Assembly: GCF_000934545.1 (NCBI RefSeq)
Contig: NZ_CP010554.1
Location: 1,364,001 to 1,428,000 of the forward strand
Reading direction: 5' to 3'
Length of the DNA stretch: 64,000 nt
From: Rugosibacter aromaticivorans
GTDB lineage: Bacteria > Pseudomonadota > Gammaproteobacteria > Burkholderiales > Rhodocyclaceae
Part shown: one piece after another, positions 19,959 to 27,502 of the stretch
Layout: each line of letters begins with the position of its first letter
How positions within the stretch are numbered: the stretch's first letter is position 1
Made by a program: the position numbers and the translations under genes
The notes under the pieces: model-generated
Seen by the model: only the letters and a program-made list of their open reading frames with translations
What the model was told of the DNA's origin: nothing
Databases searched by the model: none

Positions 19959-19974
19959 TGGCACAGTGGTTGCT
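19959..19974 (+). promoter_or_regulatory. Sigma-54 (-24/-12) promoter
   Basis: TGGCACAGTGGTTGCT matches the consensus TGGCACG-N4-TTGCW at all but one specified base, with exact GG-to-GC spacing. It points to the glycine-zipper lipoprotein gene starting at 20029. Together with two GlrR boxes and a possible IHF site it forms a full enhancer-dependent promoter. Confidence 0.85.
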
Positions 19975-20028
19975 TGTAGGTGGTTGAGCATTGAATCAAA
20001 ATGCCCAACTGACTTAAGGAGCAATGCC

Positions 20029-20256
20029 ATGAACAGGCAGCGAATTAAAAAAAGAATTTTCTTGCTCGCGGCGCTTCCGCTCATCGCGGCTTGCACCTCG
20101 AATCCCACTAAGCAGGAAATAGGCACCGTTTCCGGCGCGGTAGTGGGCGGTATCGTCGGCACGTCACTGACCGGTAGCTCAGCCGGCACCATTGGAGGTG
20201 CGGCTGCAGGAGCCTATATCGGCAATCGTATCGGCAAGGAAATGCAACGGAAGTAG
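20029..20256 (+). CDS. Small glycine-zipper lipoprotein
   Basis: A 75-residue predicted lipoprotein. The signal ends in LPLIAACTSNP (Cys23), followed by a glycine-zipper segment of alternating Gly/Ala/Ser (GTVSGAVVGGIVGTSLTGSS, then GGAAAGAYIGNRIGKEMQRK), as in SlyB- or osmotically induced lipoproteins. The ATG at 20029 follows AAGGAG at good spacing. It is the first gene behind the GlrR/sigma-54 promoter, so it is probably a direct target of that system and acts in the envelope. The precise function is unknown. Confidence 0.8.
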   Translation: MNRQRIKKRIFLLAALPLIAACTSNPTKQEIGTVSGAVVGGIVGTSLTGSSAGTIGGAAAGAYIGNRIGKEMQRK

Positions 20257-20408
20257 TGTTGCCAATGAAGGTCCCAATAATGCTTCGTCGAGGCTTGAGC
20301 CATTGATCGCAGATAGCTGATTCGCGGCACGGTCTGCCAGGCTGGAAGAGACCTCGGTACCTCGTGAATGAGATAGTTCCCGTAATCAGAAAAGAGAGAA
20401 ACAACAAA

Positions 20409-20957
20409 ATGCAAACTCGTCCCAAACTGCTTTATCCCTTGATGGTGATTGCAGCGATTGCCGTTACCGTGTTTAGTTTGCTAGGCATCGCGACTTTAAC
20501 CGGAGCCCTACCGCCGGCTCATTCCGAAGCGGGTGCGGCGTCTCTTGCGGCAGCCACACAGGAAGCACTGCCGAAGTCTGGTACCGGTTCCGCTGGGCAT
20601 GACCGCACAGCGGCTTCTGCCTGCCGTTACTGCGGCGTCGTGGAATCGGTGAACCTGGTCGAAATGAAAGGCCAGGGCAGTGGCGTGGGGGCAGTTGCCG
20701 GAGGGGTTGCCGGCGCCCTGATAGGCAATAGCATGGGTCAAGGTAACGGTCGTACTGCGATGACTCTTTTAGGTGGCGCTGGTGGCGCCTACGCCGGTAA
20801 CGAGATCGAAAAAAGTGCTCACAAAACTTCGTCGTATCGCATCCGCGTGCGCATGGAGAATGGCGTTCTACGTACGCTCTATCAGCGCAATCCGCCCGGG
20901 GTGGCAGCTGGCGATCACGTGAAGATCGTTGATGGTGTGGCTGTGCAGCAATCGTAG
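20409..20957 (+). CDS. Glycine-zipper 2TM-domain protein
   Basis: A 182-residue protein with an N-terminal membrane anchor or signal (LLYPLMVIAAIAVTVFSLLG). An Ala/Ser linker and a CRYCG pair near residue 61 follow. A glycine-zipper 2TM region spans about 80-125 (GAVAGGVAGALIGNSMGQG, LLGGAGGAYAGNEIEK), then a C-terminal domain with YRIRVRMENGV and GDHVKIVDG. This order matches the family that includes PcpY/YdgH-like 17 kDa surface antigens. ATG at 20409 was chosen over an upstream in-frame ATG at 20364 because GAGAGAAA precedes it. It lies downstream of the GlrR-type promoter and may be co-transcribed. Confidence 0.75.
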   Translation: MQTRPKLLYPLMVIAAIAVTVFSLLGIATLTGALPPAHSEAGAASLAAATQEALPKSGTGSAGHDRTAASACRYCGVVESVNLVEMKGQGSGVGAVAGGVAGALIGNSMGQGNGRTAMTLLGGAGGAYAGNEIEKSAHKTSSYRIRVRMENGVLRTLYQRNPPGVAAGDHVKIVDGVAVQQS

Positions 20958-21035
20958 AGCATTTCAAAATGTTGAACTTGATTCGTTTTTCCGGCCGAGA
21001 GGATTCTCGGTAATCACTAGAGAAGGAGATGTAGC

Positions 21036-21848
21036 ATGAAGCAGCGACATGTAAAACAACTGTTAGCCCTAAGCACTATTTACTTTGCCACGTCTGTAGC
21101 AATAGCAGCCGGTGCAACAGCTTCTGGAGCAGCATCTGGGGCAATTTCCGCCACGTCCGGTGAAACGGCTGCAAGCTCGAAAACTGTTGCCGCTGGGGCT
21201 ATTTCCGGGCACGAGAGTGCTGCAGAACTGGTTGCCGCCAACCGCCTGGCGAAGGAATTTGAGACGCTTGCCGGATCCCGCGAGAATGCATTGAGCCTGG
21301 TCAAGGGATTGCGTAACAGCATGCCCGTATCGTTGACGGTGAGCGGGCAATCCGGTGCATCCGGCCGCCTTGTTTTCTCCCCACCGACCCAACCGATGGG
21401 GTACGGCGAGGTCAGTCGTGCGTTGTCTTTAACCCAAGCCCAATTCGCGGCTCAAGGTATTACCAACCCGACGCCAAAGCAATTGCAAATGGTGTTGTTG
21501 GGTGAGGCTACTGCGTCCGGCACAGGAAAGAGCGCACAAACAATCGGCACCGCTGGCGTGCTGCAACTCCGCAGTCAAGGCATGGGATGGAGCCAGATTG
21601 CCCAGAGTCTCAACGTTAGCCCCAGCGGTCATTTAGCACCGGATGCGCAAGTGTCTACTCGGGCATCGGTGACGGGACGTGGTAACGCTAACACCAGTAG
21701 CGAGGGTACTGGCATTAACAGCCGGGCTCAGATTGATGCTGGTGCTCGGACCGGGCTGCTGCAAGGCGGTGGTGTGGGTGGCGGCGGCATGGGTCTTGGC
21801 ATTGGTGGCGCTGCTGGTGTTGGGCGCGGCCTGGGGCTTGGCCGCTAA
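21036..21848 (+). CDS. Secreted protein of unknown function with glycine-rich tail
   Basis: A 270-residue protein with a Sec signal (LLALSTIYFATSVAIAAG) followed by an Ala/Ser/Thr-rich stretch. A central region (about 100-200) contains PMGYGEVSRALSLTQAQ, GITNPTPKQLQ and GMGWSQIAQSLNVSPSGHL. That pattern resembles an uncharacterised betaproteobacterial secreted family. The last 45 residues are almost all Gly with Leu/Ala (GGGVGGGGMGLGIGG). GAAGGAGAT lies just upstream of the ATG. No enzymatic motif is recognised. It lies between the glycine-zipper genes and bactofilin. Confidence 0.7.
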   Translation: MKQRHVKQLLALSTIYFATSVAIAAGATASGAASGAISATSGETAASSKTVAAGAISGHESAAELVAANRLAKEFETLAGSRENALSLVKGLRNSMPVSLTVSGQSGASGRLVFSPPTQPMGYGEVSRALSLTQAQFAAQGITNPTPKQLQMVLLGEATASGTGKSAQTIGTAGVLQLRSQGMGWSQIAQSLNVSPSGHLAPDAQVSTRASVTGRGNANTSSEGTGINSRAQIDAGARTGLLQGGGVGGGGMGLGIGGAAGVGRGLGLGR

Positions 21849-22104
21849 CTCCAGTTCCGGATAAGTCATGTCATTGTCGTAACCGAAGCTGGCATATCAG
21901 TAATGCCTGGGGCAACAGTTATTAGATATGCCGGTTTCGGTCTCCCGTACCTGGACGCGCGAATGCCATGTGATGGTGAAGGGATACGACGGACTGCTGT
22001 CTTGCAGCAAAGTATAAGGAAAGTGCGCGCGTACGGCTTGTCCAGTAGCACAAGGGCCGGAGGATTGTCCGGCTGTCCTGTAACCATTCTGAAAAGGAAA
22101 AACT

Positions 22105-22683
22105 ATGCTTAAAACTCCCGATTTCACCGGCAAGTCCGATGGATCGAATAATTCACGTGGTCTGTTCGGCCGCCCATCGAGTCCCATGCCCGCCCCGGCG
22201 CAAAAACCAGTTGCACCTCAGACGCTGCCGATAGGGGACACTGCGAATCCGATCCCCGCTACTCTATCTACCCCAGCTGCGCAACCGAAAGCCGAAACAG
22301 GCGTCGGCAACTGTCTGCTCGTGGGCCCCGATGTCAAGCTCAAGGGCGCGGAGATTCTTGATTGCGACACGCTGGTTGTGGAGGGAAGGGTCGAAGCGAC
22401 CATGGATAGCCATATCATCCGTATTGCCGAACAGGGCACATTCTGCGGCACCGTGAGTATCGATACCGCAGAAATACACGGTAGCTTTGAGGGCGAACTC
22501 ACTGCCCGAAACCAGTTGGTCATTCATGCGACCGGCCGCGTTACCGGCAAGATTCGTTACGGAAAAATTCTGATTGAAGAAGGCGGACAGATATGTGGAG
22601 ACATTCAGTCAACTGCTGCTAGCACGAGCTCCCTGGCAGTCAAGGCAGAGTCCGGAATGGTGGTAATTGCGGCGCGGGCATAA
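22105..22683 (+). CDS. Bactofilin-family polymer-forming cytoskeletal protein
   Basis: A 192-residue protein: a disordered Pro/Ala/Ser-rich N-terminus (1-65) followed by a right-handed beta-helix bactofilin (DUF583) core (about 68-170). The core shows the usual repeats (VGPDVKLKGAEILDCDTLVV, TVSIDTAEIHGSFEGEL, GRVTGKIRYGKILIEEGGQI). Bactofilins self-assemble into membrane-associated filaments and position cell-wall or envelope enzymes. Partner genes such as an M23 peptidase are not adjacent here; the neighbours are glycine-zipper and LemA/TPM genes. AAAAGGAAAAAC precedes the ATG. Confidence 0.87.
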   Translation: MLKTPDFTGKSDGSNNSRGLFGRPSSPMPAPAQKPVAPQTLPIGDTANPIPATLSTPAAQPKAETGVGNCLLVGPDVKLKGAEILDCDTLVVEGRVEATMDSHIIRIAEQGTFCGTVSIDTAEIHGSFEGELTARNQLVIHATGRVTGKIRYGKILIEEGGQICGDIQSTAASTSSLAVKAESGMVVIAARA

Positions 22684-22716
22684 GATTTTGTTTGCCAGCC
22701 TATCTGGTAATGATCT

Positions 22717-22741
22717 ATCCGGCTGCCGTGCGCAGCCGGAT
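22717..22741 (+). terminator. Stem-loop after bactofilin gene
   Basis: A perfect 10 bp stem (ATCCGGCTGC / GCAGCCGGAT) with a five-base loop lies 33 bp after the stop. There is no U-run, so it may be a transcript-end or mRNA-stability structure rather than a strong intrinsic terminator. Confidence 0.5.
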
Positions 22742-22784
22742 CATACAAAATGAGTCCTTGATTTTGATGTAGTAAGGCTGCATA

Positions 22785-22813
22785 TTGACGGGTGCAGATA
22801 CTGCACCCGTCAA
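22785..22813 (+). promoter_or_regulatory. 13 bp perfect inverted repeat in the lemA leader
   Basis: TTGACGGGTGCAG-ATA-CTGCACCCGTCAA is followed by TTATTTT, nine bases before the lemA ribosome-binding site. As RNA it is a very stable hairpin with a three-base loop and a U-rich tail. It could be a terminator for upstream transcription, a leader attenuator, or an operator on DNA. Confidence 0.6.
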
Positions 22814-22832
22814 TTATTTTCAGGAGACTCAG

Positions 22833-23447
22833 ATGAAATTACGCATGGTGGCCTTGTTTTCATTTCTCGCCTTAATGCTTTCTGGTTGTGGCTACAACCA
22901 GGTGCAGGTAAACGATGAGCAGGTGAATGCTGCCTGGTCTGAGGTACTAAATCAATATCAACGTCGTGCCGACTTGATCCCGAATCTAGTCGCTACTGTG
23001 CAGGGTTATGCCTCACATGAAAAAGAAGTGCTAACGCGGGTAACCGAGGCGCGAGCTAATGTCGCCGGATTGAAAGCCACGCCTGAGCTGATCAACGATG
23101 AAGCGGCTTTTGCTAAATTTCAAAAAGCGCAAAGTGAGTTGGGTGGTGCGCTGGCACGACTTTTAGTGGTCGCTGAAAACTATCCCAACCTGAAAGCCGA
23201 TGCAAGCTTTCGTGACCTGCAGGCGCAACTGGAAGGAACAGAAAATCGCATCACCGTCGCGCGTAATCGCTACATCAAGTCGGTACAGGATTACAACGTG
23301 TCAGTACGCGTCTTTCCTAATAACTTAACGGCCATGCTTATGGGCTGGAAACCCAAAGCCAACTTTACCGTTGAGCATGAAAAAGCCATTGCCACACCAC
23401 CGCGTGTGCAGTTTGGCACAGCCGCACCCTCGGCACCAGGCAACTAA
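22833..23447 (+). CDS. LemA-family lipoprotein
   Basis: A 204-residue LemA protein with a lipobox (LMLSGCGYNQVQ; Cys19) and the family signature NQYQRRADLIPNLVATVQGY. It continues with YPNLKADASFRDLQAQLEGTENRI and the C-terminal FPNNLTAMLMGWKPKANF. The protein is mostly helical and is anchored to the inner or outer membrane by its lipid. The ATG at 22833 follows CAGGAGAC. It starts a LemA-TPM-TPM operon, a widespread envelope module of uncertain biochemistry. Confidence 0.92.
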   Translation: MKLRMVALFSFLALMLSGCGYNQVQVNDEQVNAAWSEVLNQYQRRADLIPNLVATVQGYASHEKEVLTRVTEARANVAGLKATPELINDEAAFAKFQKAQSELGGALARLLVVAENYPNLKADASFRDLQAQLEGTENRITVARNRYIKSVQDYNVSVRVFPNNLTAMLMGWKPKANFTVEHEKAIATPPRVQFGTAAPSAPGN

Positions 23448-23455
23448 CGAGGTTG

Positions 23456-24337
23456 ATGATGAAGCTGTTGCGTTGGACGCGAGCATTGCTGGTTGCGGTG
23501 CTTGCTCTGGTAACCTTGGTTGCCTCGGTTACCATGGCCGGGTTGCTGCCAGTTGCCTGGGCGGGTGATGGATTGCTTGCTTTGCCACCGCTAACCCAGC
23601 GTGTGACAGATCTGACCGGTACATTAACCGTACCTCAGCGCGCTGTACTGGAAGAGAAGCTGAGCGCTTTTGAGCAGAAAAAAGGGGCGCAAATCGCCGT
23701 GTTGCTGGCGCCGACTTTTCAGCCGGAAAGCATTGAACAGTTCGGTATACGACTGGCAGAGGCGTGGAAGATTGGTCGCCAAGGCGTGGATGATGGCGTC
23801 ATTCTGCTCATCGCCAAAGATGACCGGCAGTTACGCATCGAGGTGGGTTACGGGTTGGAAGGGGCGTTGAATGATGCGACGGCGAAGCGCATTATTAGCG
23901 AGGTGATTACGCCGCGCTTTCGCGCGGGGGATTATTTCGGCGGTATTGATGCCGGCGTCACGGCAATCCAAACCGTTATTGAGGGCGAATCTTTGCCTCC
24001 GCCAAGCGCCCGCTCATCCCCCAGCAGGGGTGGTCAGCTTGAGGGCGGGTTGCTGCCGTTGCTGGCGGGCGCCGCGTTTTTTGCTCCCCTGTTAAACCGC
24101 TTACTGGGCTTGGGTGGTTCATTACTTGCCGCAGGCATCGGTGTGCTGATCGGCGGCTGGTTGCTGGGCTCGTGGCTCATTGGTTTAACGTTCGGCGCCT
24201 TTGTGCTGTTCTTTTCTTTTATGCGCGGTGGGTCGGGCATAGGCGGCATGGGTAGCGGCTCCGGGGGGTTTGGTAGTGGTGGTTTTAGCGGTGGCGGCGG
24301 TGGCTTTGGCGGCGGCGGCGCATCGGGGAGATGGTGA
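23456..24337 (+). CDS. TPM-domain membrane protein (YgcG-like) with glycine-rich tail
   Basis: A 293-residue protein. It has a signal/anchor at about 5-35 and a TPM domain at about 45-185 (RVTDLTGTLTVPQRAVLEEK, GVDDGVILLIAKDDRQLRIE, GYGLEGALNDATAKRI, FRAGDYFGGIDAGV). Two membrane helices lie at about 205-262. The tail is very Gly/Ser-rich (GSGSGGFGSGGFSGGGGGFG). TPM domains bind calcium or act as acid phosphatases in some proteins. The start may be 23456 or the adjacent ATG at 23459. It follows lemA by 8 bp. Confidence 0.86.
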   Translation: MMKLLRWTRALLVAVLALVTLVASVTMAGLLPVAWAGDGLLALPPLTQRVTDLTGTLTVPQRAVLEEKLSAFEQKKGAQIAVLLAPTFQPESIEQFGIRLAEAWKIGRQGVDDGVILLIAKDDRQLRIEVGYGLEGALNDATAKRIISEVITPRFRAGDYFGGIDAGVTAIQTVIEGESLPPPSARSSPSRGGQLEGGLLPLLAGAAFFAPLLNRLLGLGGSLLAAGIGVLIGGWLLGSWLIGLTFGAFVLFFSFMRGGSGIGGMGSGSGGFGSGGFSGGGGGFGGGGASGRW

Positions 24338-24338
24338 A

Positions 24339-24836
24339 ATGAATCTGCAACGCGTGTTTACTCATTTGCTCACCCCAGGATGGTTCGCGCAGCGCGTTTT
24401 TCGTCCCGCTGATTTAACGGCGATTGCCTCTGCTGTGGCCGCTTCTGAAAAAAACCATCGTGGCGAGTTGCGGTTTGTTTTTGAAGGGCCATTGCCATTT
24501 TCTGCACTGTGGCATGATTTTCCTGTGCGGCGTCGGGCGATGCAGCTATTTGCTCAGTTAGGCGTGTGGGACACAGAAGAAAACAGCGGCATATTGATCT
24601 ATGTGCAGCTCATTGATCGCAAAGTAGAGATTCTTGCCGATCGAGGCATTGCGCAACGCGTGCCGCAAGCTCAATGGGATGCTTTGTGTCGTGGCTTGGA
24701 AGCCGCGTTTGGGCAGAAGGACTACCGCCGTGGTGTGCTGCAAACCATCACAAAAGCCAGCGAGTTGTTGGTGCAGCACTTTCCGGCACGAACAGAAAAC
24801 CCGAACGAATTACCCAACAGACCTGTACGACTGTAA
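24339..24836 (+). CDS. Second TPM-domain protein
   Basis: A 165-residue protein without a signal peptide. The TPM domain covers about 25-150 (ASEKNHRGELRFVFEGPLP, ENSGILIYVQLIDRKVEILA, RGIAQRVPQAQWDALCRGLE). The ATG at 24339 begins two bases after the previous stop, behind GGGGAG, so the two TPM genes are coupled. The pair downstream of lemA is a conserved arrangement, and the proteins may act together at the membrane. Confidence 0.83.
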   Translation: MNLQRVFTHLLTPGWFAQRVFRPADLTAIASAVAASEKNHRGELRFVFEGPLPFSALWHDFPVRRRAMQLFAQLGVWDTEENSGILIYVQLIDRKVEILADRGIAQRVPQAQWDALCRGLEAAFGQKDYRRGVLQTITKASELLVQHFPARTENPNELPNRPVRL

Positions 24837-24894
24837 CTGCGAGACTATAACCGCACGGATTTAGGCGGCTCGGGCTTGCTTTGCACTTTACGTT

Positions 24895-26157
24895 CTATAG
24901 CGCGCCATCATCCAGGTGTACGACATCGTCATGTTCACGCTGGTTTGCCTGATGGTGGCGCATCACCAGCCACATGCTGCTGATGACGAAAAATGCAAAG
25001 AGCGCAATGATCCAATAGATCGAAAGCTGTATCCCCAGCAGAGCGGAATACAGGGAAGTCATTATCAGAATGGATAGGTTTTCATTAAAGTTCTGCACCG
25101 CAATCGAGTGCCCGGAACCCATCAAAATATGCCCTCGATGTTGTAGCAAGGCATTCATTGGCACCACAAAAAAACCGGATAGCATGCCAATGAAAAGCAG
25201 CAGGATCGATGCCACCACGATGTGGTGCACAAAAATCATGCTCATGACCACCACGCCCATAGCGATGCCCATGGGAATGACACGCACTGATTTGCGCAAG
25301 GTAATCATGCGTGCCGCCAGCACCGCACCAATGGCCACGCCAACGGCCACCACGCCTTGCAGCAAGGTGGCTTTTGAGAGATCCATGTTCAGGGCAATTT
25401 TGGCCCAGTCCAGCACCAGAAACTGCAACGTTGCGCCCGCACCCCAAAACAGCGTGGTAACGGCCAGAGAGATTCTGCCGAGCCGATCATGCCATAACAG
25501 TTTAAAGCAGTGCGTGAACTCGTGGATCAGGTAAATGGGGTTGTTCTTGATGGCCTTGTGGTCAACCCCGGTGTCGGGCACATACAGATTAAAAACTGCT
25601 GCCAAAAGATATAAACCCCCCGTCACTGCCAGACTCACTTCGCCCGCGGTATTGATGCCGGTATCAATCAATGGGAAGTCAAACGCCAGCAAGAACTGCG
25701 CAATATCCGGCCTGATCAACAGACCGCCGAGCGCCACACCTAGAATAATGGCCAGCACGGTAAGCCCTTCGATCCAGCCATTGGCAACCACCAACAGGCG
25801 GTGGGGCAGGTATTCGGTCACGATACCGTATTTGGCGGGCGAATAGGCGGCTGCGCCCAGCCCGACCACGGCATAGGCAAGCAGCGGATGTACGTCAAAA
25901 AACATCAGGCTGCAGCCAAAAATCTTGATGCCATTGCTGATGAACATGACCCGCCATTTCGGCATGGAATCGGCAAAAGCACCGACAAAGGCCGCCAGCA
26001 GAACATACGAAACGGTAAATGACGTCTTAAGTAGTGGTGTGTATTCCAGCGGGGCCTGCATGGCGTGCAACATGCCAATGGCAGCAATCAGCAGGACATT
26101 GTCGGCCAGTGCAGAAAAAAACTGCGCGGCCATGATGACATAAAAACCTAACTTCAT
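24895..26157 (-). CDS. lplT: Lysophospholipid transporter LplT (MFS)
   Basis: A 420-residue, 12-helix MFS protein that flips lysophospholipids across the inner membrane for re-acylation. The N-terminus MKLGFYVIMAAQFFSALADN, the LGAAAYSPAKYGIVTEYLP motif, and GWIEGLTVLAIILGVALGG match the LplT family. The usual partner acyltransferase gene (aas) is not adjacent. It is convergent with the TPM genes and divergent from alr. The 255 bp upstream of it (26158-26412) holds no gene and only presumptive divergent promoters. Confidence 0.88.
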   Translation of the reverse strand: MKLGFYVIMAAQFFSALADNVLLIAAIGMLHAMQAPLEYTPLLKTSFTVSYVLLAAFVGAFADSMPKWRVMFISNGIKIFGCSLMFFDVHPLLAYAVVGLGAAAYSPAKYGIVTEYLPHRLLVVANGWIEGLTVLAIILGVALGGLLIRPDIAQFLLAFDFPLIDTGINTAGEVSLAVTGGLYLLAAVFNLYVPDTGVDHKAIKNNPIYLIHEFTHCFKLLWHDRLGRISLAVTTLFWGAGATLQFLVLDWAKIALNMDLSKATLLQGVVAVGVAIGAVLAARMITLRKSVRVIPMGIAMGVVVMSMIFVHHIVVASILLLFIGMLSGFFVVPMNALLQHRGHILMGSGHSIAVQNFNENLSILIMTSLYSALLGIQLSIYWIIALFAFFVISSMWLVMRHHQANQREHDDVVHLDDGAL

Positions 26158-26412
26158 GGATAGGATGCGTAGGGTGCGAAGGAGGCGGTGTGCAGAAAAA
26201 AATCAGGCACTAAGTCAAACACTAAATAGAACACCGAGTCAGATACGCGACCGTGATTAAAAGTTGCGGTTTTATAGCACGAAAGCCGTGGCAAGGATAT
26301 GACGCTCTTGCATAAGCACGCGGCTGTTGGTGCCAAGCCGAGCTATTTTGTGATTGAATTGCACCCTTGACCCAGCGGTGTAATTCCACGTCACCTCACT
26401 CCTACTGATCAC

Positions 26413-27486
26413 ATGTCCCGACCGATTCATGCGTACCTTGACTGGGCTGCATTACGCCACAACCATGCCAGGGTTCGCCAGGTGGCGAATCATTCGAACA
26501 TTTGGAGTGTAATCAAGGCCAATGCCTATGGCCATCGCGTGTTATCCGTTGCGCGTGCGTTACAAAAGGTGACTAATGGCTTTGCGCTGATTGAACTGGA
26601 CAGTGCCATCGCACTGCGAAAAGCCGGCATCCGCCAGCCGATTTTGCTGCTGGAAGGTTTTTATCAGCCGGACGAACTGCCGCTGTTGGCCAAGTGGGAG
26701 CTGACGCCCGTGCTGCATGCGCTGTGGCAGGTGGATGCGCTGATTGCCGCTCCGTTGCGCTTGCCGGTGTATCTGAAGCTGGACACGGGCATGCACCGGC
26801 TGGGATTTACCGCCGCCGAGTTTGAAAATGTGTTGGCGCGGCTCGAAGCTGCTGGCTGTGCAACATCGATTACCGTGATGACACATTTTGCCGATGCCGA
26901 TGAAGACCGTGGCATCGCAGCGCAGATGAGCCATTTGCATTCCATGATCAATGGGCGTGAGTTCCCGCTGTCGCTGGCAAATTCTGCCGCGCTGCTGCGC
27001 TTTCCTGAAAGCCAGGCCGACTGGGTGCGGCCCGGCATCATGTTATATGGCGCATCGCCCTTTCCGACACGGCAGAGTGCGGCTGAATTGGATCTGCGTC
27101 CGGTGATGACGCTGGCTAGCGAGCTGATCAGCGTGCGCGACATCACGGCGGGGAACCGCGTGGGGTATGGTGGAACTTTCGTTGCCGAGCAGCCTATGCG
27201 CATCGGCATCGTGGCCTGCGGTTATGCCGATGGCTACCCGCGCCATGCGCCGACAGGCACGCCGGTGCTGGTGGCAGGGCAACGCACGCGCACGCTGGGT
27301 CGCGTGTCGATGGATAAGCTCTGCGTGGATTTAACCGGGCTCGAAAAAGTCGGCGCTGGTGAGGCGGTGACATTGTGGGGCGAAGGCCTGCCTGCAGATG
27401 ATGTGGCCACGGCGGCAGGCACCGTGGCGTATGAATTGTTTTGCGCCCTGGCGCCGCGCGTGCCGATCATCGAAGTGAATCAATGA
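26413..27486 (+). CDS. alr: Alanine racemase
   Basis: A PLP-dependent enzyme making D-alanine for peptidoglycan. The 357 residues include the cofactor lysine motif WSVIKANAYGHR near residue 35. Later come KLDTGMHRLGF and GYGGTF with the catalytic Tyr region, then GYADGYPRH and GRVSMDKLCVDLT. Length is normal for the proteobacterial family. A 24 bp exact reverse-complement copy of the intergenic repeat at 8053-8076 lies at 27344-27367, encoding EKVGAGEAV. Confidence 0.95.
   Translation: MSRPIHAYLDWAALRHNHARVRQVANHSNIWSVIKANAYGHRVLSVARALQKVTNGFALIELDSAIALRKAGIRQPILLLEGFYQPDELPLLAKWELTPVLHALWQVDALIAAPLRLPVYLKLDTGMHRLGFTAAEFENVLARLEAAGCATSITVMTHFADADEDRGIAAQMSHLHSMINGREFPLSLANSAALLRFPESQADWVRPGIMLYGASPFPTRQSAAELDLRPVMTLASELISVRDITAGNRVGYGGTFVAEQPMRIGIVACGYADGYPRHAPTGTPVLVAGQRTRTLGRVSMDKLCVDLTGLEKVGAGEAVTLWGEGLPADDVATAAGTVAYELFCALAPRVPIIEVNQ
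27344..27367 (-). repeat. Dispersed repeat copy inside alr
   Basis: Exact 24-base reverse complement of 8053-8076. The strand carrying the T-run end is antisense to alr. In this reading frame the copy encodes KVGAGEA; the copies in lpxD (VGAGDT) and iorB (KVGAADT) use the same frame. Confidence 0.75.
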
Positions 27487-27502
27487 ATTGAAAGTCGCAA
27501 AA

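Noticed and set aside
19975..20028. A glmY-like small RNA behind the GlrR/sigma-54 promoter
   Set aside because: Only about 45 bases lie between the predicted start and a well-placed ribosome-binding site and lipoprotein ORF; no terminator is present there.
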